NCBI RefSeq assembly: GCF_036059255.1
Contig: NZ_CP107947.1
Coordinates: 7,254,001 to 7,318,000 of the forward strand
DNA from: Micromonospora sp. NBC_00389
GTDB taxonomy: Bacteria; Actinomycetota; Actinomycetes; Mycobacteriales; Micromonosporaceae
Direction: 5' to 3'
DNA length: 64,000 nucleotides
Below, in pieces: positions 37,219-46,400 of the stretch (position 1 is its first letter; every line of letters begins with the position of its first letter). The notes under the pieces are model-generated. The model saw nothing but the letters and a program-made list of their open reading frames with translations. It had not been told where the DNA came from and did no database searches. Position numbers and translations under genes: made by a program.

Positions 37219-37887
37219 ATGACCGATATCGCGACACGCACCTGGGACGGCATGACCATCCCGGTGGCCGGCACCTATCAGCTCGATCAGGCGCACAAGC
37301 GGATCGGTTTCCTGTCCCGGCACATGATGGTGAGCCCGGTGCGCGGCGAGTTCGCCAAGGCGACGGCGCAGCTCTACGTGGCGGAGGATCCCCTGCTCTC
37401 CTCGGTGACCGCGACCATCGAGACGGCGAGCATCACCACCGGGAGCACTGACCGGGACACGCACCTGATGAGTGCCGATTTCCTTGACGTGGAACGCTTT
37501 CCCACCCTCGAATATCGAAGCACGGGCATCAACTGGAAGGGCAACGAAGACCCGATCTTCCAGTGGGCCCGGCTACGAAACCACCGACTCGGCGGAAGAG
37601 GCAGAAGTCACAATGTCCCGCCACAGTCCGAACCCGCTCCGGACCGATTCGTCCTCACCGGCGAGTTGACGGTGAAGGGGATCACCCGCGCGGTCGACCT
37701 TCAGGTGAATTTCGGTGGCGCCCGTCGCGATCCGTACGGACAGAACATTTTCGGATTCAGCGCGACAGCGGAAATCAACCGCGAGGACTACGGTCTGCTC
37801 TGGAACGTCCTGCTCGAAAGTGGCGGAGTTCTGGTGGGGAAGACCGTGCAGATCGAGATCGCCGGCGAGGCCATCCATCAGCCGTGA
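37219..37887 (+). CDS. YceI family protein (isoprenoid-binding lipocalin fold)
   Basis: A 222-residue YceI-like protein: AGTYQLDQAHKRIGFLSRHM, VRGEFAKATAQLYVAEDPL, DTHLMSADFLDVERFPTLEY, FVLTGELTVKGITRAVDLQV and EINREDYGLLWN. It lacks a signal peptide, so it is cytosolic. A loop of about 30 residues (near 110-140, with RLRNHRLGGRGRS) extends between two strands. The ATG at 37219 follows GGGGGGAAGG. The fold binds long isoprenoids in other bacteria; its role here is unknown. Confidence 0.85.
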   Translation: MTDIATRTWDGMTIPVAGTYQLDQAHKRIGFLSRHMMVSPVRGEFAKATAQLYVAEDPLLSSVTATIETASITTGSTDRDTHLMSADFLDVERFPTLEYRSTGINWKGNEDPIFQWARLRNHRLGGRGRSHNVPPQSEPAPDRFVLTGELTVKGITRAVDLQVNFGGARRDPYGQNIFGFSATAEINREDYGLLWNVLLESGGVLVGKTVQIEIAGEAIHQP

Positions 37888-37902
37888 TGGCTCGCCCAGA
37901 CA

Positions 37903-37955
37903 GTCGTCCCCGCCAAGACGCACCCAGGTGCAGGTGCATGCCTGGCGGGGATGAC
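37903..37955. terminator. terminator between YceI gene and tesB
   Basis: GTCGTCCCCGCCA pairs with TGGCGGGGATGAC around an inner GCACCCAGGTGCAGGTGC segment. It lies between the convergent stops at 37887 and 37964 and can act both ways. Confidence 0.7.
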
Positions 37956-37963
37956 CGACAGCC

Positions 37964-38848
37964 TCACGCGCCGACGCGGCGCAGCAGACCCTCCTGGACG
38001 GCGCTGGCGATCTGCGCGCCGTCGGTGGTGAACATCCGGCCGGTGGCCAGCCCGCGCGCTCCGGACGCCGACGGGCTCCAGCAGTCGTAGAGGAACCACT
38101 CGTCGGCGCGGAACGGCCGGTGGAACCAGAGCGCGTGGTCGAGGCTCGCGCCGACGACACCGCCCGGCCCCCACACCTCGCCGTGCATGGAGAGCACCGA
38201 GTCCAGCAGGGTGAGGTCGGAGGCGTAGGTGAGCGCGCAGGCGTGCAGCAGCGGGTCGTCCGGCAGCTTGCCGTCGATGCGCATCCACACCCTCTGGTGC
38301 GGGTCGGCGGGCCGGTCGCCCGGGCGGACCCAGCCGGGCTCACCGACGTAGCGCACGTCGATCGGACGCGGGATCTGACCCCAGATGCCCAGCCGCTCCG
38401 GGTAGCGGGCGAGGCGGTCGGACATCGTCGGCACGTCCTGCGGCGCGGGCACGTCCAGCGGAGACGTGGCCTGGTGGTCCAGACCCTCCTCGGCCCGCTG
38501 GAAGGACGCCGACATGAAGAAGATCGGCTTGTCGTGCTGGAGCGCGACCGCGCGGCGGACCGAGAACGACCGACCGTCGCGGATGTTCTCCACCTGGTAC
38601 TCGATCGGCTCGACCGGGTCGCCGGGGCGGACGAAGTAGCCGTGCAACGAGTGCACGAACCGCTCCGGGTCGACCGTACGGCCGGCGGCGACCAGGGCCT
38701 GGCCCGCGACCTGGCCGCCGTACACCCGCTGCGGGCCGACCGGGGGGCTCATCCCCCGGAAGGTCATCTCCCCGATCGGGTCGAGGTCCAGCACTTCCAG
38801 CAGCTGGTCCACCGCCGCCTGGCCGACCGCGACCGGGTTGTCGCTCAC
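37964..38848 (-). CDS. tesB: acyl-CoA thioesterase II
   Basis: A 294-residue double-hotdog thioesterase: RVYGGQVAGQALVAAGRTV, VHSLHGYFVRPGDPVEPIEY, the SVRRAVALQHDKPIFFMSASF strand and the C-terminal WFHRPFRADEWFLYDCWSPS. It hydrolyses acyl-CoA. Its ATG overlaps the pyk stop in an ATGA, so it is translationally coupled to pyruvate kinase. A neighbouring pyk and tesB is a conserved actinobacterial arrangement, also recalled from mycobacteria. Confidence 0.93.
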   Translation of the reverse strand: MSDNPVAVGQAAVDQLLEVLDLDPIGEMTFRGMSPPVGPQRVYGGQVAGQALVAAGRTVDPERFVHSLHGYFVRPGDPVEPIEYQVENIRDGRSFSVRRAVALQHDKPIFFMSASFQRAEEGLDHQATSPLDVPAPQDVPTMSDRLARYPERLGIWGQIPRPIDVRYVGEPGWVRPGDRPADPHQRVWMRIDGKLPDDPLLHACALTYASDLTLLDSVLSMHGEVWGPGGVVGASLDHALWFHRPFRADEWFLYDCWSPSASGARGLATGRMFTTDGAQIASAVQEGLLRRVGA

Positions 38849-40293
38849 TGCAGCGCCCGCGCCGACGCCGCGTCGACCAGTGAGCCGAGCTGGTGTACGC
38901 GCAGCGTGTTGGTCGAGCCGGGAGTGCCGGGCGGGCTGCCCGCCACGATCACCACGTAGTCACCCGGGTTGGCCCGGTTGAGACCGAGCAGCGCCTGGTC
39001 GACCTGACGGAACATGTCATCAGTGTGCTGCACGAACGGCATCAGGAAGGTCTCCACGCCCCAGGTCAGGGCGAGCTGGTCGCGCACCTCGGGGACCGGG
39101 GTGAAGGCCAGCAGCGGCAGGTCGCAGTGCAGCCGGGACAACCGCCGGACGGTGTCACCGGTCTGCGAGAAGGCGACCAGTGCCTTGGCGTTGATGGCCC
39201 GGGCGATCGACGAGGCGGCCACGGTGAGCGCGCCACCGTGGGTACGCGGGTCGTGCTGCAACCGGGGCACCCCGATCGAGCCGGACTCGGTGGTCATCAC
39301 GATCTTGGCCATGGTGCTGACGGTCAGCACGGGGTACTTGCCCACGCTGGTCTCGCCGGAGAGCATCACCGCGTCCGCGCCGTCGAGCACCGCGTTGGCC
39401 ACGTCGGAGGCCTCTGCCCGGGTGGGGCGGGAATTCTCGATCATGGAGTCGAGCATCTGGGTGGCCACGATGACCGGCTTGGCGTTCTCCCGGCAGAGCT
39501 GCACGGCCCGCTTCTGCACCAGCGGAACCTCGTCCAGCGGCATCTCGACACCGAGGTCACCGCGGGCGACCATGACGCCGTCGAAGGCGAGCACGATGGC
39601 CTCGAGGTGCTCCACCGCCTCCGGCTTCTCGACCTTGGCCAGCACCGGCCGGAACACGCCCTCCTCGGCCATGATGCCGTGCACGAGCTTGATGTCCTCG
39701 GCCGAGCGGACGAAGGAGAGGGCGACCAGGTCGACGCCGAGCCCCAGGGCGAAGCGCAGGTCCTCGGCGTCCTTCTCCGACATGGCGGGCACGCTGACCG
39801 CCACGTTGGGCAGCGAGACGCCCTTGTTGTTGGAGACCGGGCCACCCTCGGTGACCAGGCAGCGGATGTCGTTGCCGGTGACGTCGGTGACCTCGACGGC
39901 GACCCGGCCGTCGTCGATCAGCAGCCGGTCACCGGGCTTCACCTCCTGCGGCAGCTTGCTGTACGTGCAGGAGACCCGATCCTTGGTGCCGATGATCTCG
40001 TCGCCGGTGATCACGACCGAGTCGCCGGTGCGCCACTCGTGCGGGCCGTCGGCGAACCGGCCGAGCCGGATCTTGGGACCCTGAAGATCGGCGAGGACGG
40101 CCACCGGCTTACCGGCCGCCTCGGACGCCTCCCGGACCAGTCGGTAGACCGCCTCGTGGTCAGCGTGGCTGCCGTGGCTGAAGTTGAGCCTCGCCACGTT
40201 CATGCCGGCCTCGACGAGGCCCCGGATGCGCTCCGGGGACGAGGTGGCGGGACCAAGAGTGCAGACGATCTTCGCGCGGCGTGTCACGCCCAT
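38845..40293 (-). CDS. pyk: pyruvate kinase
   Basis: A 482-residue enzyme: MGVTRRAKIVCTLGPATSSP, NVARLNFSHGSHADH, ADLQGPKIRLG, VDLVALSFVRSAEDI, the K and E catalytic stretch PVLAKVEKPEAV, MVARGDLGVEMP, and the family signature in KPVIVATQMLDSMIENSRPT. It makes pyruvate and ATP from phosphoenolpyruvate. ATG 40293 is preceded by AAGGAG 12 bp upstream. It is first in a pyk-tesB operon. Confidence 0.97.
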   Translation of the reverse strand: MGVTRRAKIVCTLGPATSSPERIRGLVEAGMNVARLNFSHGSHADHEAVYRLVREASEAAGKPVAVLADLQGPKIRLGRFADGPHEWRTGDSVVITGDEIIGTKDRVSCTYSKLPQEVKPGDRLLIDDGRVAVEVTDVTGNDIRCLVTEGGPVSNNKGVSLPNVAVSVPAMSEKDAEDLRFALGLGVDLVALSFVRSAEDIKLVHGIMAEEGVFRPVLAKVEKPEAVEHLEAIVLAFDGVMVARGDLGVEMPLDEVPLVQKRAVQLCRENAKPVIVATQMLDSMIENSRPTRAEASDVANAVLDGADAVMLSGETSVGKYPVLTVSTMAKIVMTTESGSIGVPRLQHDPRTHGGALTVAASSIARAINAKALVAFSQTGDTVRRLSRLHCDLPLLAFTPVPEVRDQLALTWGVETFLMPFVQHTDDMFRQVDQALLGLNRANPGDYVVIVAGSPPGTPGSTNTLRVHQLGSLVDAASARALQ

Positions 40294-40492
40294 CAGGTTA
40301 GTCTCTCCTTCAGGTCGGACCCGGGGCCGACCCCTTGCAGGCAGCGGAACGTGTGTCCAACAACGCGCGGTGCGCGTCGGGCCGGCGGGCAGAACCGCAC
40401 CGGGAACGTTGTGGCGACGGGCATCGGCGACCGCGCGCCGGGAATCGTACGCCTCCGCTGGCACACACCCTCGGGGTGCTCCCGCCGGCGGC

Positions 40493-41875
40493 TCACCCGG
40501 AGTGCACCGTGGGCGGCAGGGTGGGCACCGCGGTGAGCAGGTCACGCGGGTCGTAGCGCCGCTTGGCCCGGCGCAGTCGCGTCCAGTTCGCGCCGTAGGC
40601 CAGCCGGACCCGGTCGGTCTCCTCCGGGGCGAGCAGGTTCGGGTAGCCCCCGGGCAGGGCGTGCGGGGCGAGGGCCGCCGAGGTGCGCTCGGCCCAGTCC
40701 CGGTGCGGCCCGGCCGCCCCGCCCGGCGGCCACACCGCGATGATCTCGGTCAGCAGGTGATCGGCGCGCAGGCCGAACGCCGTGTCGGCGAGCCGGACCC
40801 TGCTGGCCGCGCCGTGGAAGTGGTGCAGGGCCACCGCGGAGAAGGGCGAGCTGACCTTCCGGGCGGCGTCGACCAGCGCGTCCACGGCACCGTCGGCGAG
40901 CGTGGGCAGCCAGCGGGTCCGCAGCAGGTAGCGGTTGCCGTCGACCATCCCGCCGTCGAACATCCGCAGCGCGTCCGCGTACGGCAGTGGGCCGACCTGG
41001 TCGAGCAGTGGGACGCCCAGCGCCCGCAACCGGTCCACCCAGGGCCGCCCGAGGTCCAGGTCCGGACCGCTGTAGAACGGGCAGACGAAGATCACCGGCT
41101 CGCCGGCCGGGCCGGGCAGGAAGCCCGCCATCACGGTGAGCTCGTCCGGGGCCTCGGCGAGCAGCGCGGAGTACCCGCGCAGCACGGCCGGCGCCTCGGC
41201 CAGCGCGAACATGATCATGCCGGCGAGGATGGCGGGCAGCCGATGTGCCTGGTAGCGCAGCGCGGTGACCACGCCGAAGTTGCCGCCGCCGCCACGCAGC
41301 GCCCAGAACAGCTCGGCGTCGTGCCGGGGGTCGGCGGCGACCCGACGGCCGTCGGCGAGAACCACCTCCGCGCCGATCAGGTTGTCCAGGGCCAGGCCGA
41401 ACCGGCCGCAGAGCGGGCCGTACCCGCCGGCCAGGGTGAGCCCGGCCATGCCCACGTCGCGAACCACCCCGGTGGGCACCACCAGGTCGTACGGGCGGGT
41501 GGCGGTCAGCAGGTCGGCGGCGGTGGCGCCGCCGGCCACGGTCACCGTGGCCGCGTCCGGGTCGACCTGGACCGCGCGCAAACCGGTCAGGTCGAGCACC
41601 AGCCCGCCGTCACGCAGCGCCCGACCGGCCCAGTCGTGCCCGCCGGAGCGGACCGACACCGGCAGGTGGCACCGGGCGGCGATGCCGACCGCACCGGCCA
41701 CCTCCTCGGCGTCCAGGCACCGGGCGACCAGCGCGGGCGCGCGGTCCACGGCGGCGTTCCAGAGGCGGGTGGCGGCGGCGAAACCGGGATCTCCCGGCTC
41801 GTGGAGCCGGTCACCGAGCAGGGCGCGCAGCCGGGCGGTGGCCGAGGCGACATCGGGGTTGGCGACGGAGCTCAT
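40493..41875 (-). CDS. FAD-binding (berberine bridge enzyme-type) oxidoreductase
   Basis: A 460-residue PCMH-type flavoprotein: VSVRSGGHDWAGRALRDGGL holds the His of the 8-alpha linkage. The FAD domain has VDPDAATVTVAGGATAADLL and LTLAGGYGPLCGRFGLALDN, and a DAELFWALRGGGGNFGVVT loop; the C-terminal BBE domain ends WTRLRRAKRRYDPRDLL. The second, cysteinyl, FAD attachment site of bicovalent members is not in its usual position, so it is probably monocovalent. The substrate is unknown; many relatives act on sugars or natural products. ATG 41875 follows GAGGAG. Confidence 0.85.
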   Translation of the reverse strand: MSSVANPDVASATARLRALLGDRLHEPGDPGFAAATRLWNAAVDRAPALVARCLDAEEVAGAVGIAARCHLPVSVRSGGHDWAGRALRDGGLVLDLTGLRAVQVDPDAATVTVAGGATAADLLTATRPYDLVVPTGVVRDVGMAGLTLAGGYGPLCGRFGLALDNLIGAEVVLADGRRVAADPRHDAELFWALRGGGGNFGVVTALRYQAHRLPAILAGMIMFALAEAPAVLRGYSALLAEAPDELTVMAGFLPGPAGEPVIFVCPFYSGPDLDLGRPWVDRLRALGVPLLDQVGPLPYADALRMFDGGMVDGNRYLLRTRWLPTLADGAVDALVDAARKVSSPFSAVALHHFHGAASRVRLADTAFGLRADHLLTEIIAVWPPGGAAGPHRDWAERTSAALAPHALPGGYPNLLAPEETDRVRLAYGANWTRLRRAKRRYDPRDLLTAVPTLPPTVHSG

Positions 41876-42007
41876 GGCGACTCCTCGACCGGGGCCGGCC
41901 GGTGGTGCCGGGTGCACCCCGACGGCGGTCCTCGGTGGGCGCGACCGTAGCACCGGCGGGCGGCCGACCACCGTCACCATCACGACAGCCGCCGATGGAT
42001 CGACCGG

Positions 42008-42373
42008 TCAGCTCTGGGTCTTGACCAGCGGGAACTCCAACGAGCCGGCCGGGCAGAGAAAGGTCAGCACGTCGATGCGGTAGAGCCCGGCCTGCACCGC
42101 CGGGTCGGCCTCCAGCACGCTGCGGACGTCGTCGACACTGCCGGTGCGGGCCAGCCCGAAGCCGATCGGCGGCTCCGGGTTGCTGGTGGTCCCGTCGATC
42201 GAGCCGGCGACCAGGATGATCCCGCGTCGCTGCAACGCCTGCATGTGCTCGGCGTGCTCGGCCTGCAACCGCTGCACGGTCTCGGAGGGCAGGGCCCGTC
42301 CGGCCGCGCCGGGATAGAGCACGATGCACTCGTACGTGTCGAGCGCGAAGTCGACCTGCGGCACTCCCGCCAT
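42008..42373 (-). CDS. YCII-domain protein
   Basis: A 121-residue YCII-like (dimeric alpha-beta barrel) protein: FALDTYECIVLYPGAAGR, LQAEHAEHMQALQRRGIILV, ARTGSVDDVRSVLEADPAVQ and a C-terminal YRIDVLTFLCPAGSLEF. The conserved His is in AEHAEHMQ. YCII proteins are small enzymes or ligand binders of unclear function. ATG 42373 follows GGAGGGAG. It lies upstream of the BBE oxidase on the same strand, 132 bp away. Confidence 0.75.
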   Translation of the reverse strand: MAGVPQVDFALDTYECIVLYPGAAGRALPSETVQRLQAEHAEHMQALQRRGIILVAGSIDGTTSNPEPPIGFGLARTGSVDDVRSVLEADPAVQAGLYRIDVLTFLCPAGSLEFPLVKTQS

Positions 42374-42641
42374 GGGTGCTCCCTCCGCCGTCGGGCCGGG
42401 AACGCGCCGGCCCGGGCCGGCGTCGCCGGCACGCGCCCAGCGTCGCACGCCGGTGGCGGTCGCACCGGTCGCTCCGCTCAACTGGCCCCGGTTGGACCTC
42501 CCGCTGACCGCCGACACGGGTGCTCGGGCTCGCCGCACGCCCCGAACGACCAGTCGCTGGCGGCACTCCGACACGTCGGCCGACCCGGCTGCCGGTACCG
42601 GCTACGGTGGACGGTCCGGGCGCGGGCAGGGGGAGGTCGGG

Positions 42642-42962
42642 ATGCGCGACGACGAACCGGCGGCGGGCGTGCTGCCGTACGCCGAGGTCACCGACGAGGC
42701 GTACGCGGCGCAGACCGCGGCGAGTTTCACGGTGCGGGAGTTCGAGTTCGCCGTGCTGCTCAGCGGGCGGTGCCCGCGGTGCGACCACACGACCACCAGC
42801 ACGGTGGTCGACGAGCTGTACCGGCGGGACACGCCGGCAGCGGCACAGGACCCCGGCTACCGGACGGTGCTCTGCGAGTGCGAGACCGACCACCCCGCGC
42901 GCCCCACCGGGCTGCGCGGCTGCGGCGCGTACTGGACGTTACGGCTGGAGGTCGAGGCGTGA
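42642..42962 (+). CDS. small Cys-rich protein, probable zinc ribbon, unknown function
   Basis: 106 residues. Cysteines occur as C44-x2-C47 (SGRCPRCDH), C78-x-C80 (LCECETDH, with H84) and C94 (LRGCG), enough for a zinc-ribbon fold. Strands on each side are acidic. No recognised domain name. ATG 42642 follows GGGGGAGG. Its stop overlaps the GTG of the next gene, so the two are made together. The gene lies about 0.5 kb from a CHAT protein transcribed towards it. Confidence 0.6.
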   Translation: MRDDEPAAGVLPYAEVTDEAYAAQTAASFTVREFEFAVLLSGRCPRCDHTTTSTVVDELYRRDTPAAAQDPGYRTVLCECETDHPARPTGLRGCGAYWTLRLEVEA

Positions 42963-43453
42963 TCCGGCTCCACCCGGGGCCGCCCGCGACCGTCGCCGAC
43001 CTGCACCGGGCGCAGCAGTTGGCCGGGCTGCTGCGCGGCGAGCTGGAGCGGGTCCGCGCCGCGGCGGTGGCCTGGCGCAACGGGCTCGGCGGGCTGCTGG
43101 TGGCACTGTTCGGGTTCAGTTTGATCCGGGGCCGCACCGACGTCACCACGCTCGCGTCGGGGTGGGGCGCGCTGGTGGGCATCCTGCTGCTCGCCGCGCT
43201 GGTGGCGGGCGTGGGCGGGGCGCTGGCGCTGCTGCGCGCGGCGCACGGACGGCTGGCGGTGACCCCGGTGGCGACGCTCCCACCGGCCCCGCTCGGCGAC
43301 CATCTGGAGGCGATGGCGGCGGTCCGGTCGCTGCGGACCGGGGTGCGGCTGGTGCTGCTCTGCACCGCTCTGCTGGTCGCCGCGGTGGGGGTGACCTGGT
43401 ACGCGCCCGCCAGCCAGGCACCGCCCGCCGCCGTCTCTGCGGGCCAGAGGTAA
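42959..43453 (+). CDS. small membrane protein coupled to the zinc-ribbon gene, unknown function
   Basis: 164 residues: an N-terminal amphipathic region (about 1-44), hydrophobic segments at about 45-60, 68-92 and 128-148, and short charged loops. No conserved catalytic motif seen. The GTG start is embedded in the stop of the upstream gene (GTGA overlap). The pair looks like a soluble sensor or ligand binder with a membrane partner. It converges with the CHAT gene 40 bp downstream. Confidence 0.6.
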   Translation: MIRLHPGPPATVADLHRAQQLAGLLRGELERVRAAAVAWRNGLGGLLVALFGFSLIRGRTDVTTLASGWGALVGILLLAALVAGVGGALALLRAAHGRLAVTPVATLPPAPLGDHLEAMAAVRSLRTGVRLVLLCTALLVAAVGVTWYAPASQAPPAAVSAGQR

Positions 43454-43493
43454 GGACGGCTCCGGGAGGGGCTCTTCCTGACGTCTGAGCTGG

Positions 43494-46400
43494 TCAGGGG
43501 CCCAGGTGGGCGTAGCTCGCCCAGGTGTCGGGCCGGTCGGGCAGGGCGGCGCGGAGCCGGCGGACGGCCTCGTGCAGAGCCACCGCCGCCCGGTCCGGGG
43601 CGATCCCGCCGGGCACCGCCAGGCCGGCGTACAGGTCGGCGCAGAGTCGCACGGTCAGCGCGTCCGAGATGGACCAGAGCGCGCCGATGACGTGCCGGAA
43701 CCCGGCGAGCTGGAACGCGGTGCCGAGGGTGAGCGCCTCGTCGGGCAGGGCCGCTCCGCCGCGCACCGTCTCGCACGCGGACAGGACGGCCAGCGCGGCC
43801 GGGCTGCCCGCGGGCCGCCACAGGTCCCGCACGTGCAGCCGGCCGCCGGCCAGCGCGAGGCGACCCCAGGCCGGGGCGCCCAGATCCTGGGTGCCGTGAC
43901 AGGACAGGTGGGCGATCGGCTGGCCGGGCAGCGCGGCGAGCACCGCCGCCGGGGTGGCCGCCGGGCCGAGCAGTGAGCGGACCCGCGGCAGGTGCCGGCG
44001 GACGATCTCCACCTCCTGATCGACGCCGGGCAGGTCGGACAGGCCGGGGGTCTGCGGCATGCCGACGACCAGCGCCGAGTCGACCGGCTCGGGCCGGGCC
44101 GGGACGCCGCGCCGGGCGTGCGCCAGCGCCCGCAGCGACGCGGTGTACGACGAGACCACCCGGTCCAGCACCCCGTCACCACCGTCGAGGGGGCCGGCCG
44201 CGTGCAACGGCAGCAGGGTGAGCAGCCCGGTCGGGCACCACCACAGTCGTGGCCAGTCCGCCCCGGCCTCCGGTACGGGTCCGTCCGGGTCGGCGGCCGC
44301 CGAGTCGGACTGTGCCGGGACGGGGGTGGCCGCGTCGAGCACCGGTGCGGCGACGACCCCCCACAGCCAGTCCAGCGTCTGGCCGACCTCGGTCCGTGCC
44401 GCCGCCCGGCGGCGCTGCACCGCCGGCTCCGGGCCGTCCGGCGTCGCCGCCCCGGTGAGCACCGCGATCGCGGTCAGGAAACCGGCCGTCCGGGCGAGCA
44501 GGTCGGCCAGGGTCAGCCCGGGCAGCGGCACCACGGTGACCTGACCGTCGGCGACCACCAGTGCGTCGCAGCGCCGGCTGGCGACGTTGACCAGCACCAC
44601 CGGGCCACCGACAGCGGCCCGGGCCAGGGCGGCGAACGGCGGCGGGCGGAGGAAGTCGGCGAAGGCGGGTTGGTCGCGGATCACGGCGAGCAGGTCGCGG
44701 CGGCGCATGGCGAGGTCGTACCGCTGCTCCGGGGTCGGCCCAGCCCCGACCGTCGACGCCGAACCCTCGGCGGACGCCACGCCACTCCCCCACCCGGCCG
44801 GCGACAGCACCCCACCCGGGGGCACCGCGTCGACCGACGACACCGGGCCGGCCGACACACGGCTGCTCGGACCGTCGATGCCGGCGGGCGGCAGCGCGGT
44901 GAAGCCGTCGAGGGCGGCCTGAAGGTCAACGAGGCGGGCCGCCAGCCGTGGGGCCCGCGTGCGCAGCGCGGCCAGGTCGGCGCTCGCGTCGTGTGCCCGG
45001 GTCAGCAGGACGCCGCGGCCGTACTCCAGCAGCTCGACGGCGCGTTCCGGGCGGTCGAGGTCGATGGCGACCGCCGCCGCGTCGCTGGCCAGCCCGGGGA
45101 ACAGCCCGAGCAGGCGGGTTTGGTCGTCGGAGTCCATGCCGTGCCAGGCCACCAGGTCGATCAGCTCGATCGCGGTGGCGTACCCGTCGAGCGCGGCCGG
45201 CAGGTCGCCGGCCGCCGCGGCGTGTTCCGCGTACCGGCTGGCGGCACTCGCCCGGAGCAGCGACGGCGCGGACTCCACCGCTGCGGCGGCGTGGAGCGCG
45301 GCGGTCGCCTCGGCCAGTACGGCCGAATCATCGGCGGCAGCAGGGACGGCGACAGCAGAGTCGGCCACGGCGGCGGCGCCGGGGCCGGTCACCGGGTCGT
45401 CGGCGGAGGACGCGACCGCCTCCAGGGCGGTGGCCAGGTTGCTCAGGCACATGGTGCGGGCGGGATGCTCGGCCGGCAACTCCTCGACCGCTCCCCGGTA
45501 GGCCGCGAGCATGGCGGTGGCGTCCGCGTCGTCCCGGCCGGCCTGGTAGCGCAGCACCAGCGCGTTACCGAGGTTGGTGAGGACCCGGTACCGCTCCCCG
45601 TCGACCGATGGCGGGCGCTCGCTCAGCTGCTGCAGCAGCCGGATCGCCTCGTCCAGGGCGGTCGGGTTGTCGTGCAGACGGTGTCGCAGCAGGTGGGCCA
45701 GGGCGAGGGTGGCGAGCGCCTGGACGTACTCGGCCGGCTCGGCCTCCCGCTCGGCCAGCTCCGCCGCCTCGCGGAGCGCGGTCACCGCGGCCTCGGAGTC
45801 TCGGGCGACGCCGGCCGCGACCTGGTCGGCGGGCTCGCCACCGGCGGGCAGCGCGCCGTCCAGGGCGAGCTCCACCCGGCGGTTCAACGCGGAGCCGTAG
45901 TTGGTCAACGCCGGCAGCCGGTCGGGGTGCCCGGGCGGCGCGATCTCGGTCACCTGCGCCAGCACCTGGATCGCCTCGGTCAGGGTGGCCAGGTCCTGGG
46001 TGGAGGCGAACATGGCCTGCAACACCAGGCCCAGGTTCGAGCGGTACCGGGGCAGCAGGACGGCGTCCGGCGCGACGGCGGCGACCGCGGCCCGCAGCGC
46101 CACGGCGGCCGGCTCCAGCAGCGCCGGTTCCCCCGCCAGGTCGGACAGCTCGCGCAGGGTGTTGCCCAGGTTGTTGAGCACCTGATGGTGCAGCGGGTCG
46201 GTACGGGGAACCAGCGACTCCGCCTCGGTGAGCGCCTCCCGGGCGGCCCGCAGCGCGGTCACCCCGCCCAGGTCGGCGTACCCCCGGCCCAGCGCGTAGC
46301 CGAGATCGGCGAGGCGGCGGGCCCGCTGACCCGGTTCCCTGGCGACGGTGACCGCGTCGCGCAGCAGCCGCACCGCCTCGGTGATGTCCTCGGTCCGCCG

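Noticed and set aside
39430-39460. Resemblance in pyk (CTCGATCATGGAGTCGAGCA) to the 35217 repeat
   Set aside because: The match covers only about 15 bases inside a conserved coding motif (MLDSMIEN), so it is a coincidence.
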